The notes under the pieces are model-generated. The model was not told where the DNA came from, made no database searches, and worked only from the letters and a program-made list of their open reading frames with translations. A stretch of 64,000 nt of DNA from Acidovorax sp. FHTAMBA (GTDB lineage Bacteria; Pseudomonadota; Gammaproteobacteria; Burkholderiales; Burkholderiaceae_C). Shown here piece after piece: positions 36,244-45,465 of the stretch (position 1 is the first letter of the stretch; each line of letters starts with the position of its first letter). Location of the stretch: NCBI RefSeq assembly GCF_038958875.1, contig NZ_CP152407.1, positions 3,417,501-3,481,500 of the forward strand. The letters run 5' to 3'. The translations under genes and the position numbers were made by a program.

Positions 36244-37761
36244 TCAAAACCTCCCTTGCGTTTGCGTCATGCCACCCATGGTCTGCGACTGCGACTGAAC
36301 CGATGGCCCCGCCGCGTGCTCGCCCAGCACCCAGGTGTCCTTGGTGCCCCCGCCCTGTGACGAGTTGACCACCAGCGATCCCTCCTGCAGCGCCACGCGC
36401 GTGAGGCCACCGGCCACCATCTGCACTTCACGACCACTGAGCACGAAAGGCCGCAGGTCGATGTGGCGCGGGGCGATGCCGCTTTCCACAAAGGTGGGGC
36501 AGCTGGACAGGCTGAGCGTGGGCTGGGCGATGTAACCCGCCGGGTTGGCCAGCAGCGCGCGGCGGAAGTCCTCGATCTCGGCCTGCGTGGCGGCCGGGCC
36601 GATCAGCATGCCGTAGCCACCCGCGCCGTGCACTTCCTTCACGACCAGATCTTTCAGATGGGCCAGCACATGCTGCAGGTCATCCTGCTTGCGGCACATC
36701 CAGGTAGGCACGTTCTTGAGGATGGGCTCCTGCCCCAGGTAGAACCGGATCATCTCGGGCACGTAGGGGTACACCGACTTGTCGTCGGCCACGCCGGTGC
36801 CCACGGCGTTGCAGATGCCCACGTTGCCGGCGCGGTAGGCCTCCATGAGGCCATGGCACCCCAGCGTGGAGTTGCGGCGAAACACCTGCGGGTCGAGGAA
36901 GTCGTCGTCCACGCGGCGGTAGATCACGTCCACCCGCTGCAGGCCCCGCGTGGTGCGCATGTAAACGAACTTGTCCTTGACCACCAGGTCCTGTCCCTCC
37001 ACCAGCTCCACGCCCATCTGCTGGGCCAGGAAGGCGTGTTCGAAGTAGGCGCTGTTGTGCATGCCGGGCGTGAGCACCACCACCGTGGGCTCGTCGGCCG
37101 CTGCGGGCGCGCTGGCGCGCAGGGTCTCGAGCAGCATGTCGGGGTAGTGCGCTACCGGCGCGACCTTGTGCAGGCTGAACAGCTCCGGGAAGAGCCGCAT
37201 CATCATCTTGCGGTTTTCGAGCATGTAGCTCACGCCGCTGGGCACCCGCAGGTTGTCCTCCAGCACGTAGTACTCGCCTTCGCCCTGCGCATTGGGTGCG
37301 CGCACGATGTCGATGCCGGCAATGTGCGCATAGATGTTCTGAGGCACCTGCAGCCCGGCCATCTCGGGCCGGTATTGGGCGTTGTGCAGGATCAGGTCGG
37401 CGGGAACGATACCCGCCCGGATGATGTCCTGGCCGTGGTAGACGTCGTGGATGAACCGGTTGAGCGCCGTCACGCGTTGCACCAGCCCCTGCTGCATGCT
37501 GCTCCACTCGTGGGCGGGAATGATGCGCGGGATCAGGTCAAACGGTATCAGGCGCTCGTTGCCTGCGCCGCCCTCGTCCTTTGCGCCGTAAACGGCGAAG
37601 GTGATGCCCACCCGGCGGAAGATCATCTCGGCCTCGGCCCTGCGGGCCTGCATCGCGTCCTGGGGCTGTTTGCCCAGCCACTGCGCATAGCGCTTGTAGT
37701 GGTCGCGCACATCGCTGCCATCAAAGGGCAGCATGGCGTACATCTCATCGAATTTCTGCAT
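36244..37761 (-). CDS. Circularly permuted ATP-grasp protein (DUF404/DUF407)
   Basis: The 505-aa protein starts at ATG 37761 (MQKFDEMYAMLPFDGSDVRD); upstream frame is Arg-rich noise. GITFAVYGAKDEGGAGNERL, IPFDLIPRIIPAHEW and DVYHGQDIIRAGIVPADLIL are typical of the circularly permuted ATP-grasp type 2 family. The ATP-binding part has VVKEVHGAGGYGMLIGP, and DLRPFVLSG lies in the C-terminal part. Such proteins are predicted to make an amide or peptide bond, with alpha-E proteins as partners. The stop is one base before the first alpha-E start codon, showing tight coupling. The substrate is unknown for the family. Confidence 0.92.
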   Translation of the reverse strand: MQKFDEMYAMLPFDGSDVRDHYKRYAQWLGKQPQDAMQARRAEAEMIFRRVGITFAVYGAKDEGGAGNERLIPFDLIPRIIPAHEWSSMQQGLVQRVTALNRFIHDVYHGQDIIRAGIVPADLILHNAQYRPEMAGLQVPQNIYAHIAGIDIVRAPNAQGEGEYYVLEDNLRVPSGVSYMLENRKMMMRLFPELFSLHKVAPVAHYPDMLLETLRASAPAAADEPTVVVLTPGMHNSAYFEHAFLAQQMGVELVEGQDLVVKDKFVYMRTTRGLQRVDVIYRRVDDDFLDPQVFRRNSTLGCHGLMEAYRAGNVGICNAVGTGVADDKSVYPYVPEMIRFYLGQEPILKNVPTWMCRKQDDLQHVLAHLKDLVVKEVHGAGGYGMLIGPAATQAEIEDFRRALLANPAGYIAQPTLSLSSCPTFVESGIAPRHIDLRPFVLSGREVQMVAGGLTRVALQEGSLVVNSSQGGGTKDTWVLGEHAAGPSVQSQSQTMGGMTQTQGRF

Positions 37762-37844
37762 GAACCGGCCTCCTGCCCTCAGGATAGCAAGTTGTACGCC
37801 CGGCGAACGGAAACGCCGGTGGCTGCGCGGCCGCGCCGGCCGGG

Positions 37845-40391
37845 TCAATCCACCGTGGGCACCACCCGGTGCTGCCAGTAGCGCCGGCCCGTGTCGCGCT
37901 CACACGCTACCACCGCGGGGGATGAAGACGCCCACGTGGCGGCGCCGCAGCGTGCGGATTCCACTACCTCAATGCCGCGCACGCGATAGCGTTGCATCAC
38001 GTCTTCGGCGGGGTGACCAAAGCGGTTGCGGTAGCCCGCCTGCACCAAAGCCGTGCGTGGCTGGACGGCATCCAGAAATCCCGGCGAAGACGATGTTTTG
38101 CTGCCGTGGTGCGGCACGAGCAGAAGATCTGCCTTCAGGTTCGCTCCGCGCTCCAGCAGGGCATGCTCTTGCAGGGTTTCGATGTCGCCCGCGAGCATCG
38201 CGGCAGGGGCGTTGCCTCCTGCCGCCACGATGCGCAGCACGCAGCTCAGTGCGTTGGGGCGCAGGGCACGGATACCTTCGTCACCAGGCCGGGGGTGCAG
38301 CACTTCAAAAACGACGCCGTCCCACTCCCAGCGCTGGCCCGCAAGACACGGGCGGACAGGCCGCACGGCATGCAGGGCATTCTCTGCGTCGAGCGAGCCC
38401 ACCAACTGGGCCTGTGGCTGCTGTGCAAGCACCGCTGCGGCCCCTCCCGTGTGATCCGCATCGCGGTGGCTGAGCATGAGGATGTCCACCCGCTCGCCCA
38501 GCGAGCGCAGCAGCGGCACCAGCACGCGGTGGCCCGCATCGCTCTCGCGGCTGAAACGCGGCCCCGCGTCGTAGAGCAGGGTGTGGCTGGCCGTGCGCAC
38601 CAACACGGCGTTGCCTTGGCCGATGTCGGCGGCCAGCACTTCAAACTGCCCGGGCACGGGCCGCACCGGATACCACCCCAGGGCGGGCCACAGCAGCATC
38701 AGTGCAGCCACCCGAAGCCCCCAGGGCAGGCGCATTGCCAGCAAGCCGCCCCCGGCTACCGCCAGCAACCCGGCCCAGAACGGCGCCGCCGGCAGGAACA
38801 CCACGGCCCACGGCCACTGCGCAAGCCATTGCAGCATGGCGGCCAGAGGCTGCAAGCTGAGTGCGGCCAGGCTCCACAACGGCGGCCACAACACCCCGCC
38901 CAACGCCAGCGGCGTGACGACCAGCGTCACCCACGGAATCGCCACCAGGTTCGCCCCAAACCCTACAAGAGACACCTGCCCAAACAACAACAGCGACAGC
39001 GGCGTGAGTGCGAGCGTGACGACCCACTGCTCCCGCAGTAAGGCATAAAAATGCCTTCCAGCGCTTGACTGATAAGCGCCATAAGCTACTGAATTTGTAG
39101 CAAACAACATCCCCACCGCCACAAAGCTCAGCCAGAACCCCGCCTGGCCCAGCGCCCACGGGTCTGCCACCACCACGGCAGCACACGCCAAAAGCCACAC
39201 CTGCGGCCAGGGCCACCGGTTTCCGCTGAGCTGCAGCAGTGCCACGGTGGCCAGCATGATCACCGTGCGCTGTGCAGGCACACCCCAACCACTGAACAGC
39301 GCGTAGGCAGTGGCCAGCACCACACCAGCGGCCAGCGCTGCGGACGGCGCGGGCACTGCCAGGCACAACCGCGTGGAGCGCCGCCACAACGCGCGCACCA
39401 CCAGCGCTGCCAACCAGGCAAACAGGGTGATATGCAAGCCCGAAATGCTCATCAGGTGCGCGACGCCCGTGGCACGAAACACATCCCAGTCGGCACGGTC
39501 GATGGCCCGCTGATCGCCGGTCACCAGCGCTGCCACCACGCCCGCCAGGCGCGTGCGCGCAGGGTCCGCATCCTCCGCACCGTGCACCAGGCGCTCGCGG
39601 ATCGCATCGCGCACGGCCTGGCGGGCCCTTTCCACAGGGTGCCGCCAGGTTGCCGCCATCCACGCGGGCGGTTTATCCCGCGGCCCCGCTCGCACGTAGC
39701 CCGTGGCCTGCACGCCCTGCTCCCACATCCAGAGTTCAGCGTCAAAACCGTGCGGGTTTCGCAGCCCGTGCGGGGCCTTGAGGCGCACTGTCATCGCCCA
39801 GCGCTCCCCCGCAATCAGTGCCGGCGCTGGGCGTTGCAGGTCCACCACCCCCGCAGCATCGCGAAAGGCACCCCCATACCACGCCACCTCGATGCGTGGG
39901 GGCAGCTGCACCGGTGTGCCATAGAGGTGCGCAGACTCGACGTTGATGCGGATGCGGGAGCCGGCCTCATTGCTCTGCGGCATGGTCGCGACCACGCCGG
40001 TCACCCGGATGTCCCGCCCCTCCAGCGCAGGTGCGAGCCCCTGCTCGGCAAACGCCACCGCGCGCAGGCCGCACACCGCGAACATGGCGAGGGCGGCCGC
40101 ACCCAGGGTGAGCGCCGTGGTCGCCGCGGGTCGCCATCGCAGGCGGGTGCTGGCCCACCGCACACCCCAGCCCAGCAGACAGGCCCCCACCAGACACATG
40201 CCATACACCGCACCTGCCCACAGCCAGGGCTGCTGCAGCTGGAGGGCCGCCCCCAGCACCAGGCCCATCAGGCACGCCGGCACCCGCCAGGCCGCGGCGG
40301 CGGTGTGCCCCGCAGCGCGCCCGCCGACCACGCCCCGGCCCATGCACCCCGAATCAGGGACGGCGGCATTAGGCGTGCTTATGGTGGGCAT
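37845..40391 (-). CDS. comEC: DNA internalisation competence protein ComEC/Rec2
   Basis: The 848-aa inner-membrane channel for single-stranded DNA uptake in transformation. The N-terminal part has membrane helices and an OB-like region (VRLKAPHGLRNPHGFDAELW). The Competence domain has GVAHLMSISGLHITLFAWLA. The C-terminal metallo-beta-lactamase-like domain has MLSHRDADHTGGAAAVL and LLVPHHGSKTSSSP, with metal ligands intact. Residues about 428-449 (TNSVAYGAYQSSAGRHFYA) are encoded by a copy of the dispersed palindromic element inserted in frame. No other competence gene is adjacent. Confidence 0.95.
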   Translation of the reverse strand: MPTISTPNAAVPDSGCMGRGVVGGRAAGHTAAAAWRVPACLMGLVLGAALQLQQPWLWAGAVYGMCLVGACLLGWGVRWASTRLRWRPAATTALTLGAAALAMFAVCGLRAVAFAEQGLAPALEGRDIRVTGVVATMPQSNEAGSRIRINVESAHLYGTPVQLPPRIEVAWYGGAFRDAAGVVDLQRPAPALIAGERWAMTVRLKAPHGLRNPHGFDAELWMWEQGVQATGYVRAGPRDKPPAWMAATWRHPVERARQAVRDAIRERLVHGAEDADPARTRLAGVVAALVTGDQRAIDRADWDVFRATGVAHLMSISGLHITLFAWLAALVVRALWRRSTRLCLAVPAPSAALAAGVVLATAYALFSGWGVPAQRTVIMLATVALLQLSGNRWPWPQVWLLACAAVVVADPWALGQAGFWLSFVAVGMLFATNSVAYGAYQSSAGRHFYALLREQWVVTLALTPLSLLLFGQVSLVGFGANLVAIPWVTLVVTPLALGGVLWPPLWSLAALSLQPLAAMLQWLAQWPWAVVFLPAAPFWAGLLAVAGGGLLAMRLPWGLRVAALMLLWPALGWYPVRPVPGQFEVLAADIGQGNAVLVRTASHTLLYDAGPRFSRESDAGHRVLVPLLRSLGERVDILMLSHRDADHTGGAAAVLAQQPQAQLVGSLDAENALHAVRPVRPCLAGQRWEWDGVVFEVLHPRPGDEGIRALRPNALSCVLRIVAAGGNAPAAMLAGDIETLQEHALLERGANLKADLLLVPHHGSKTSSSPGFLDAVQPRTALVQAGYRNRFGHPAEDVMQRYRVRGIEVVESARCGAATWASSSPAVVACERDTGRRYWQHRVVPTVD
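39043..39108 (-). repeat. Dispersed palindromic element, copy 5, inside comEC
   Basis: On the minus strand TTTGCTACAAATTCAGTAGC is followed by TTATGGCGCTTATCAGTCAA and GCGCTGGAAGGCATTTTTAT. The order and spacing match the intergenic copies. The frame of comEC stays open through it. Confidence 0.8.
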
Positions 40392-40550
40392 GGGGTGATG
40401 CTAATGCGGCGCCAGCAGCCGCCGGGCTGGATTCTGCGAACCGGGCTGTGTAACACTTCCGGCCACCCGCGCAGTGTTGGCCCGTCGGGCCCGGCCCAGC
40501 CCCGCCAACGGCTGCACTCCCGCATCTCTCACGTCACACCAAGGAAGACC

Positions 40551-41009
40551 ATGAGCGTTTACGACAAACTGAAAGAACTCAACATCACACTGCCCCCCGT
40601 GTCGGTGCCTGCGGCGGCCTATGTGCCCTACGTGCAGACGGGCAACCTGGTGTTCCTCTCCGGCCACATCGCCCGCAAGGATGGCAAGCCCTGGGCGGCG
40701 CAGTTTGGCCGCGACATCGGCACCGAGGAAGGCAAGCAGGCGGCGCGCGCGGTGGCCATCGACCTGATGGGCACACTGCAGGCGGCCTGCGGCGGTGATC
40801 TGAACCGCGTCAAGCGCATCGTCAAGGTCATGAGCCTGGTGAACTCCACGGGCGACTTCACCGAGCAGCACCTGGTGACCAACGGCGCCAGCGAACTCCT
40901 CGGCCAGGTTTTTGGCGAGAAAGGCGTGCACGCCCGCAGCGCCTTCGGTGTGGCACAGATTCCGATGGGCGCCTGCGTTGAAATCGAGCTGATCGCAGAA
41001 CTGGCCTGA
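40551..41009 (+). CDS. RidA/YjgF-family protein
   Basis: The 152-aa protein starts at ATG 40551 behind AAGGAAG. The family removes reactive enamine/imine intermediates, or has related roles in subgroups. LKELNITLPPVSVPAAAYVP, GNLVFLSGHIARKDGKPWAA, GKQAARAVAIDLMGTLQAAC and FGEKGVHARSAFGVAQIPMG are the family blocks. The Arg in HARSAFGV corresponds to the substrate carboxylate-binding Arg of active RidA. The last block is followed by CVEIELIAEL. It is divergent from comEC and followed by a strong terminator. Confidence 0.9.
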   Translation: MSVYDKLKELNITLPPVSVPAAAYVPYVQTGNLVFLSGHIARKDGKPWAAQFGRDIGTEEGKQAARAVAIDLMGTLQAACGGDLNRVKRIVKVMSLVNSTGDFTEQHLVTNGASELLGQVFGEKGVHARSAFGVAQIPMGACVEIELIAELA

Positions 41010-41030
41010 CCGCCATCCTGCCCACCAGGC

Positions 41031-41065
41031 AAAAACCCATGGCAGAAATGCCATGGGTTTTTTTT
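41031..41065. terminator. Bidirectional terminator between RidA and chemoreceptor genes
   Basis: AAACCCATGGCA, loop GAAA, TGCCATGGGTTT, flanked by an A run on the left and a T run on the right, so it serves both convergent genes. Confidence 0.92.
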
Positions 41066-41089
41066 ACGGCTGGCGGCGGGCCTGCAGGG

Positions 41090-42895
41090 TCAGAAAGACT
41101 CCCAGTCGTCCTCCGACGCAGCGGTGGCTGCAGCCTTGCGGCTGGCTTGGGCGGGCAGTGCAGCGGGTTTGCCGGATGGAGCAGTACTCGCCCCAGCCAC
41201 ACGGGGCATCGTTGTGGGAGATGCGGGAGCTGCGGGGCTGCTCTTTGCCGCACCCTGCGCGCTACGGGCGGTGTCCGCAGTGGGCATGTTGGGGCGCAGG
41301 GCCGCCGTGGCGCGCGCCGCACCCATGGCGGCCTGCGCGGGGCCATAGCTCGCAGCGTTCACCTTGAACATCGAAACTTCGCGTGCCAGGTGGTCGGCCT
41401 GCTCGCGCAGGCTCTGGGCCGCAGCCGCGCTTTCTTCCACCAATGCGGCGTTCTGCTGGGTCATCTGGTCGAGGTTGCTGATGGCTTTGTTGACCTGGGA
41501 GACCCCCGCGCTCTGCTCGGACGATGCCGCCGTGATCTCGCCGATCATGTCCGTCACGCGCTGCACCGACTGCACGATATCCGTCATGGTGGTGCCCGCG
41601 TCAGTGACCAGGCGCGAGCCGGTCTCCACCTTTTCCACCGACGCGCTGATGAGTTGCTTGATCTCCTTGGCGGCGTCTGCACTGCGCTGGGCCAGGCTGC
41701 GCACCTCGCTGGCCACCACGGCAAATCCCCGGCCCTGCTCACCGGCGCGCGCGGCTTCCACCGCCGCGTTCAAGGCCAGGATATTCGTCTGGAACGCAAT
41801 GCCGTCGATCACACCGATGATGTCCGCAATCTTCTTGCTACTGTGGTTGATGTCCTCCATGGTGGCCACCACCTGGGTCACCACCTCGCCGCCCCGGCGC
41901 GCCACCCCCGTGGCGCCCGCCGCCAGGCTGCTGGCCTGCTGGGCGCTGCCCGCGCTCTGCTGGATGGTGCTGGTGAACTCCTCCATCGCAGCCGCCGTCT
42001 CCTGCAGGTTGCTGGACGTCTGCTCGGTGCGGGCCGACAGGTCGTGGTTGCCCGTGGCAATCTCGGCGCTGGCGATGGCGATGCTGTCGGTGCTCTGGCG
42101 CACCTGGTGCACCATGCGGCCGAGGGCATTGGTCATGGCGTAAAGCGACCTCAGAAGGTCACCAAACTCATCGCCGCGCGTCACGGTCTCCTGCATGCTC
42201 AGATCACCTCCCGCAATGCGCTCGGCAAGCCCGCTGGCCTGCTCCAGGGGACGCTGGATGCTGCCAATCAGGTAATGGGCTCCCACAATGATCGCCAGCA
42301 GCAGCAGGCCCACCGCCACTGCAGCAATCTTGACGGTCAGCATGCGCTCGGCCGCCATGGCTTTCTGGGTGTCTTCGGCGTTCTTTTGCTGCTGCTGCAC
42401 GAAATCGCGCAGGGTGGTGATGTAGGCCACCACCGAAGGGTTGTACTTCTGGTTGATCAGCGTCACCGCCTGGTCCTGCTGGCCGTCGCTCTTGAGCTTG
42501 CGCGCTTCGCCGCGCAGGTCGATCATGGTCTTGCGTGCCGCCGCGATCCTGGCCATCTGCGCCTTGTCGGCGTCGGAGAGTGCCATGGATTCCAGCGACT
42601 TCTGCACCTCGCTGATCTGGGCCGACGTGGCGGCAATCACGTCCTTGAATTCCGCCTCCACGGCCGGGTCACTGCTGACAATGAGCGCCTGGGTGCGCGC
42701 CGCATTCGTCTCCGTGAGCCCTGACCAGCGCAATGCGGCCTGCACGCGCGATTCCATTTCCTTGGCGACAGCGTCAGCCTGGACCTGGACCTTGGCAGAG
42801 CGGTACGCCGCAAAACCCACCACAGCCACCAGCATGACCACGATCAGAATCACCGCCGCCCACAGCTTGTGGGCAATCCGGAGTTGGTTAAGCAT
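41090..42895 (-). CDS. Methyl-accepting chemotaxis protein
   Basis: The 601-aa transmembrane chemoreceptor starts at ATG 42895 (MLNQLRIAHKLWAAVILIVV). The first helix is at about residues 9-32. A periplasmic four-helix-bundle-like sensor follows, then a second helix near 190-212 and a HAMP domain. The signalling hairpin tip is EQGRGFAVVASEVRSLAQRS and ASSEQSAGVSQVNKAI is also conserved. The C-terminus DDWESF resembles the xWxxF pentapeptide that tethers CheR/CheB, preceded by a Pro/Ala-rich linker. No other chemotaxis genes are next to it. Ligand unknown. Confidence 0.95.
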   Translation of the reverse strand: MLNQLRIAHKLWAAVILIVVMLVAVVGFAAYRSAKVQVQADAVAKEMESRVQAALRWSGLTETNAARTQALIVSSDPAVEAEFKDVIAATSAQISEVQKSLESMALSDADKAQMARIAAARKTMIDLRGEARKLKSDGQQDQAVTLINQKYNPSVVAYITTLRDFVQQQQKNAEDTQKAMAAERMLTVKIAAVAVGLLLLAIIVGAHYLIGSIQRPLEQASGLAERIAGGDLSMQETVTRGDEFGDLLRSLYAMTNALGRMVHQVRQSTDSIAIASAEIATGNHDLSARTEQTSSNLQETAAAMEEFTSTIQQSAGSAQQASSLAAGATGVARRGGEVVTQVVATMEDINHSSKKIADIIGVIDGIAFQTNILALNAAVEAARAGEQGRGFAVVASEVRSLAQRSADAAKEIKQLISASVEKVETGSRLVTDAGTTMTDIVQSVQRVTDMIGEITAASSEQSAGVSQVNKAISNLDQMTQQNAALVEESAAAAQSLREQADHLAREVSMFKVNAASYGPAQAAMGAARATAALRPNMPTADTARSAQGAAKSSPAAPASPTTMPRVAGASTAPSGKPAALPAQASRKAAATAASEDDWESF

Positions 42896-43048
42896 GAAGG
42901 CCTCCTGCGGTGTTGTGCTTGTATGCAAATGTTGCGCGTTTTTTCACAATTGCACAAATCGCCGTGCACCGCACGAGGGTGATCCCCAGCATGGCGGGCT
43001 CTGCAGCACCCACACTTGCACGCTACCTGCACGTCCGTGCATCACTGC

Positions 43049-43088
43049 AAAAAGGCAGTGCGCCGCAGCAGCCCGTTGCGCTGCGGCG
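43049..43088 (-). terminator. Terminator after parC
   Basis: On the minus strand CGCCGCAGC (43088-43080) pairs with GCTGCGGCG (43069-43061), followed by CACTGCCTTTTTGC. It lies 20 nt after the parC stop. Confidence 0.7.
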
Positions 43089-43107
43089 ATGGGTCTCGGC
43101 AGCGGAC

Positions 43108-45465
43108 TTATTCCACCCGCGTCACCGCGTTGGGCTTGAAGCCCAGGTCCGCGGCCTTGCCCTTGCGGCCTCGCGCGGCGCGGGCATTGTTCAGGCTGCG
43201 GATCTCCAGCGTCTCATCGCGCTGCTTGCCGCCCCGGCCGATGCCATCCAGGCGAATGCTGCGCGTGTAGGCCGCAGCGCCGGCCAGCGTGTCCTTGTCT
43301 TCCAGGTCGATCAGCATCAGCCCCCGGCCGCCGTTGGCCATGGTTTTGAGCTCGGTGATCTCGAACGTGAGGATGCGCCCGCCCGTGGAGGCGCAGGCCA
43401 CGTGCGTGGCAGGCAGCACCGGCTTGCTGCCCGTGCTGCCTGCGGCGTGTGACGGCACGCACACGGTTTCGCCCTCGCCCAGCGTGAGGAAGGCCTTGCC
43501 GCCCTTCTGGCGCGAGACCATGTTCTCGACCGCCGCCAGAAAGCCGTACCCGCCCGAGTTGGACAACAGCAGCGTGGCGTTGGCAGGACCCGCAAAGTAG
43601 TGCAGCAGTTGAGTGCCCGATTCCAGTTCGATCAGCGTGGTCACCGGCTGGCCGTCACCACGCGCGCCGGGCAACAGCGACACCGCCACCGAGTACACGC
43701 GGCCATTGCTGCCAAAGGCCAGCAAGGTATCTACCGTGCGGCATTCGAACGTGCCATAAAGCCCGTCCCCTGCCTTGAAGGCGAAGCTGGCGGCCTCGTG
43801 GCCATGGCCCGTGCGGGCGCGCACCCAGCCTTTTTGCGAGACGATCACCGTGACGGGCTCGTCCACCACCTTCACCTCGGCCACGGCCTTCTTCTCGGCC
43901 TGGATCAGCGTGCGGCGCGCGTCGGCAAAGATCTTGGCGTCGGCCTCGATCTCCTTGACCATGGTGCGGCGCAGCGAGCCGGGGTTGTTCAAAATGTCTT
44001 CGAGCTTGCCCTGGCTTTCGCGCAGTTCTTTCAGTTCCTGCTCGATCTTGATGGCTTCGAGCCGCGCGAGCTGGCGCAGGCGGATTTCTAGAATGTCTTC
44101 GGCCTGCCGGTCGCTGAGGTTAAAACGCGCAATCAGCGCCGCCTTGGGCTCGTCGGCCTGACGGATGATGGCGATCACCTCGTCGATGTTAAGCAGCACG
44201 GTCTGCCGCCCTTCCAGGATGTGGATGCGGTCCAGCACCTTGTCCAGCCGGTGCTGGCTGCGGCGGGTGATGGTGGTCTGGCGGAAGGCGATCCACTCCT
44301 CCAGCATCTGGCGCAGCGACTTCTGCACGGGCTTGCCGTCCAGACCCACCATGGTGAGGTTGATGGGCGCCGAGGTCTCCAGGCTGGTGTGCGCCAGCAG
44401 CGCGGTAATCAGCTCCTGCTGCGGGGTCTTGCCCGTCTTGGGCTCGAACACCAGGCGCACGGGGGCATCTTTGCTCGACTCGTCACGCACCACGTCAAGC
44501 ACCGCCAGCATGCTGGCCTTCAGTTGCGTCTGGTCCTGGCTCAGTGCCTTTTTGCCCGCCTTCACCTTGGGGTTGGTGATTTCTTCAATCTCTTCGAGCA
44601 CGCGCTGCGTGCTCACGCCGGGCGGCAGTTCGTTGACGACCAGCTGCCATTGGCCACGCGCAAGGTCCTCGATCTTCCAGCGTGCGCGCACCTTGAGGCT
44701 GCCGCGGCCCGTGCGGTAGGCGTCGGCAATGTCCCCAGGGGTGCTGATGATCTGTCCGCCGCCGGGGTAGTCCGGCCCGGGCACGATGGCCAGCAGATCC
44801 TCGGCGCTGAGCGAAGGCGTCTTGATGAGCGCAATGCAGGCGTCGGCAATCTCGCGCAGGTTGTGGCTGGGGATTTCGGTGGCCAGGCCCACCGCAATGC
44901 CACTGGCTCCGTTGAGCAGCGCAAACGGCAGGCGCGCAGGCAGCTGGCGCGGCTCGGTGGTGGAGCCGTCGTAGTTGGGCATGAAATCAACCGTGCCCTC
45001 GTCGATCTCATCCAGGAGCAGGCTGGTGATGCGCGACAGGCGCGCTTCGGTGTAGCGCATGGCGGCAGCGCCGTCGCCATCACGGCTGCCGAAGTTGCCC
45101 TGGCCGTCGATCAGTGGGTAGCGCTGGGCAAAGTCCTGCGCCATGCGCACCAGCGCGTCGTAGGCCGACTGGTCGCCGTGGGGATGGAAGCGGCCCAGCA
45201 CATCGCCCACCACGCGGGCGCTCTTGACCGGCTTGGCGGCCGTATTGCGCGTGGGGCCGCTGTAGCCGAGGCCCATGCGGTCCATCGAATACAGAATGCG
45301 CCGCTGCACGGGCTTGAGGCCGTCGCACACATCGGGCAGCGCACGGCCCTTGACGACCGAAAGCGCGTATTCAAGGTAGGCGCGCTGGGCGTAGCCCGCC
45401 AGGCCCAGGGAGTCGCCCCCGTCGTCGCCTGCGGTGGTGAAATCGAGAGTGGGTTGGTCGCTCAT
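43108..45465 (-). CDS. parC: DNA topoisomerase IV subunit A
   Basis: The 785-aa subunit cuts and rejoins DNA to separate daughter chromosomes. ALSVVKGRALPDVCDGLKPV is the N-terminal signature. The winged-helix with catalytic Tyr is seen at DGDGAAAMRYTEARLSRI (Tyr about 133). The quinolone-determining stretch reads HPHGDQSAYDALV, with Gln99 and Asp103 where Neisseria ParC has Ser87 and Glu91. The C-terminal DNA-wrapping propeller is present (TGGRILTFEITELKTMANGG). The start codon overlaps the stop of the transglycosylase gene (ATGA), in an operon parE-transglycosylase-parC. Confidence 0.97.
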   Translation of the reverse strand: MSDQPTLDFTTAGDDGGDSLGLAGYAQRAYLEYALSVVKGRALPDVCDGLKPVQRRILYSMDRMGLGYSGPTRNTAAKPVKSARVVGDVLGRFHPHGDQSAYDALVRMAQDFAQRYPLIDGQGNFGSRDGDGAAAMRYTEARLSRITSLLLDEIDEGTVDFMPNYDGSTTEPRQLPARLPFALLNGASGIAVGLATEIPSHNLREIADACIALIKTPSLSAEDLLAIVPGPDYPGGGQIISTPGDIADAYRTGRGSLKVRARWKIEDLARGQWQLVVNELPPGVSTQRVLEEIEEITNPKVKAGKKALSQDQTQLKASMLAVLDVVRDESSKDAPVRLVFEPKTGKTPQQELITALLAHTSLETSAPINLTMVGLDGKPVQKSLRQMLEEWIAFRQTTITRRSQHRLDKVLDRIHILEGRQTVLLNIDEVIAIIRQADEPKAALIARFNLSDRQAEDILEIRLRQLARLEAIKIEQELKELRESQGKLEDILNNPGSLRRTMVKEIEADAKIFADARRTLIQAEKKAVAEVKVVDEPVTVIVSQKGWVRARTGHGHEAASFAFKAGDGLYGTFECRTVDTLLAFGSNGRVYSVAVSLLPGARGDGQPVTTLIELESGTQLLHYFAGPANATLLLSNSGGYGFLAAVENMVSRQKGGKAFLTLGEGETVCVPSHAAGSTGSKPVLPATHVACASTGGRILTFEITELKTMANGGRGLMLIDLEDKDTLAGAAAYTRSIRLDGIGRGGKQRDETLEIRSLNNARAARGRKGKAADLGFKPNAVTRVE

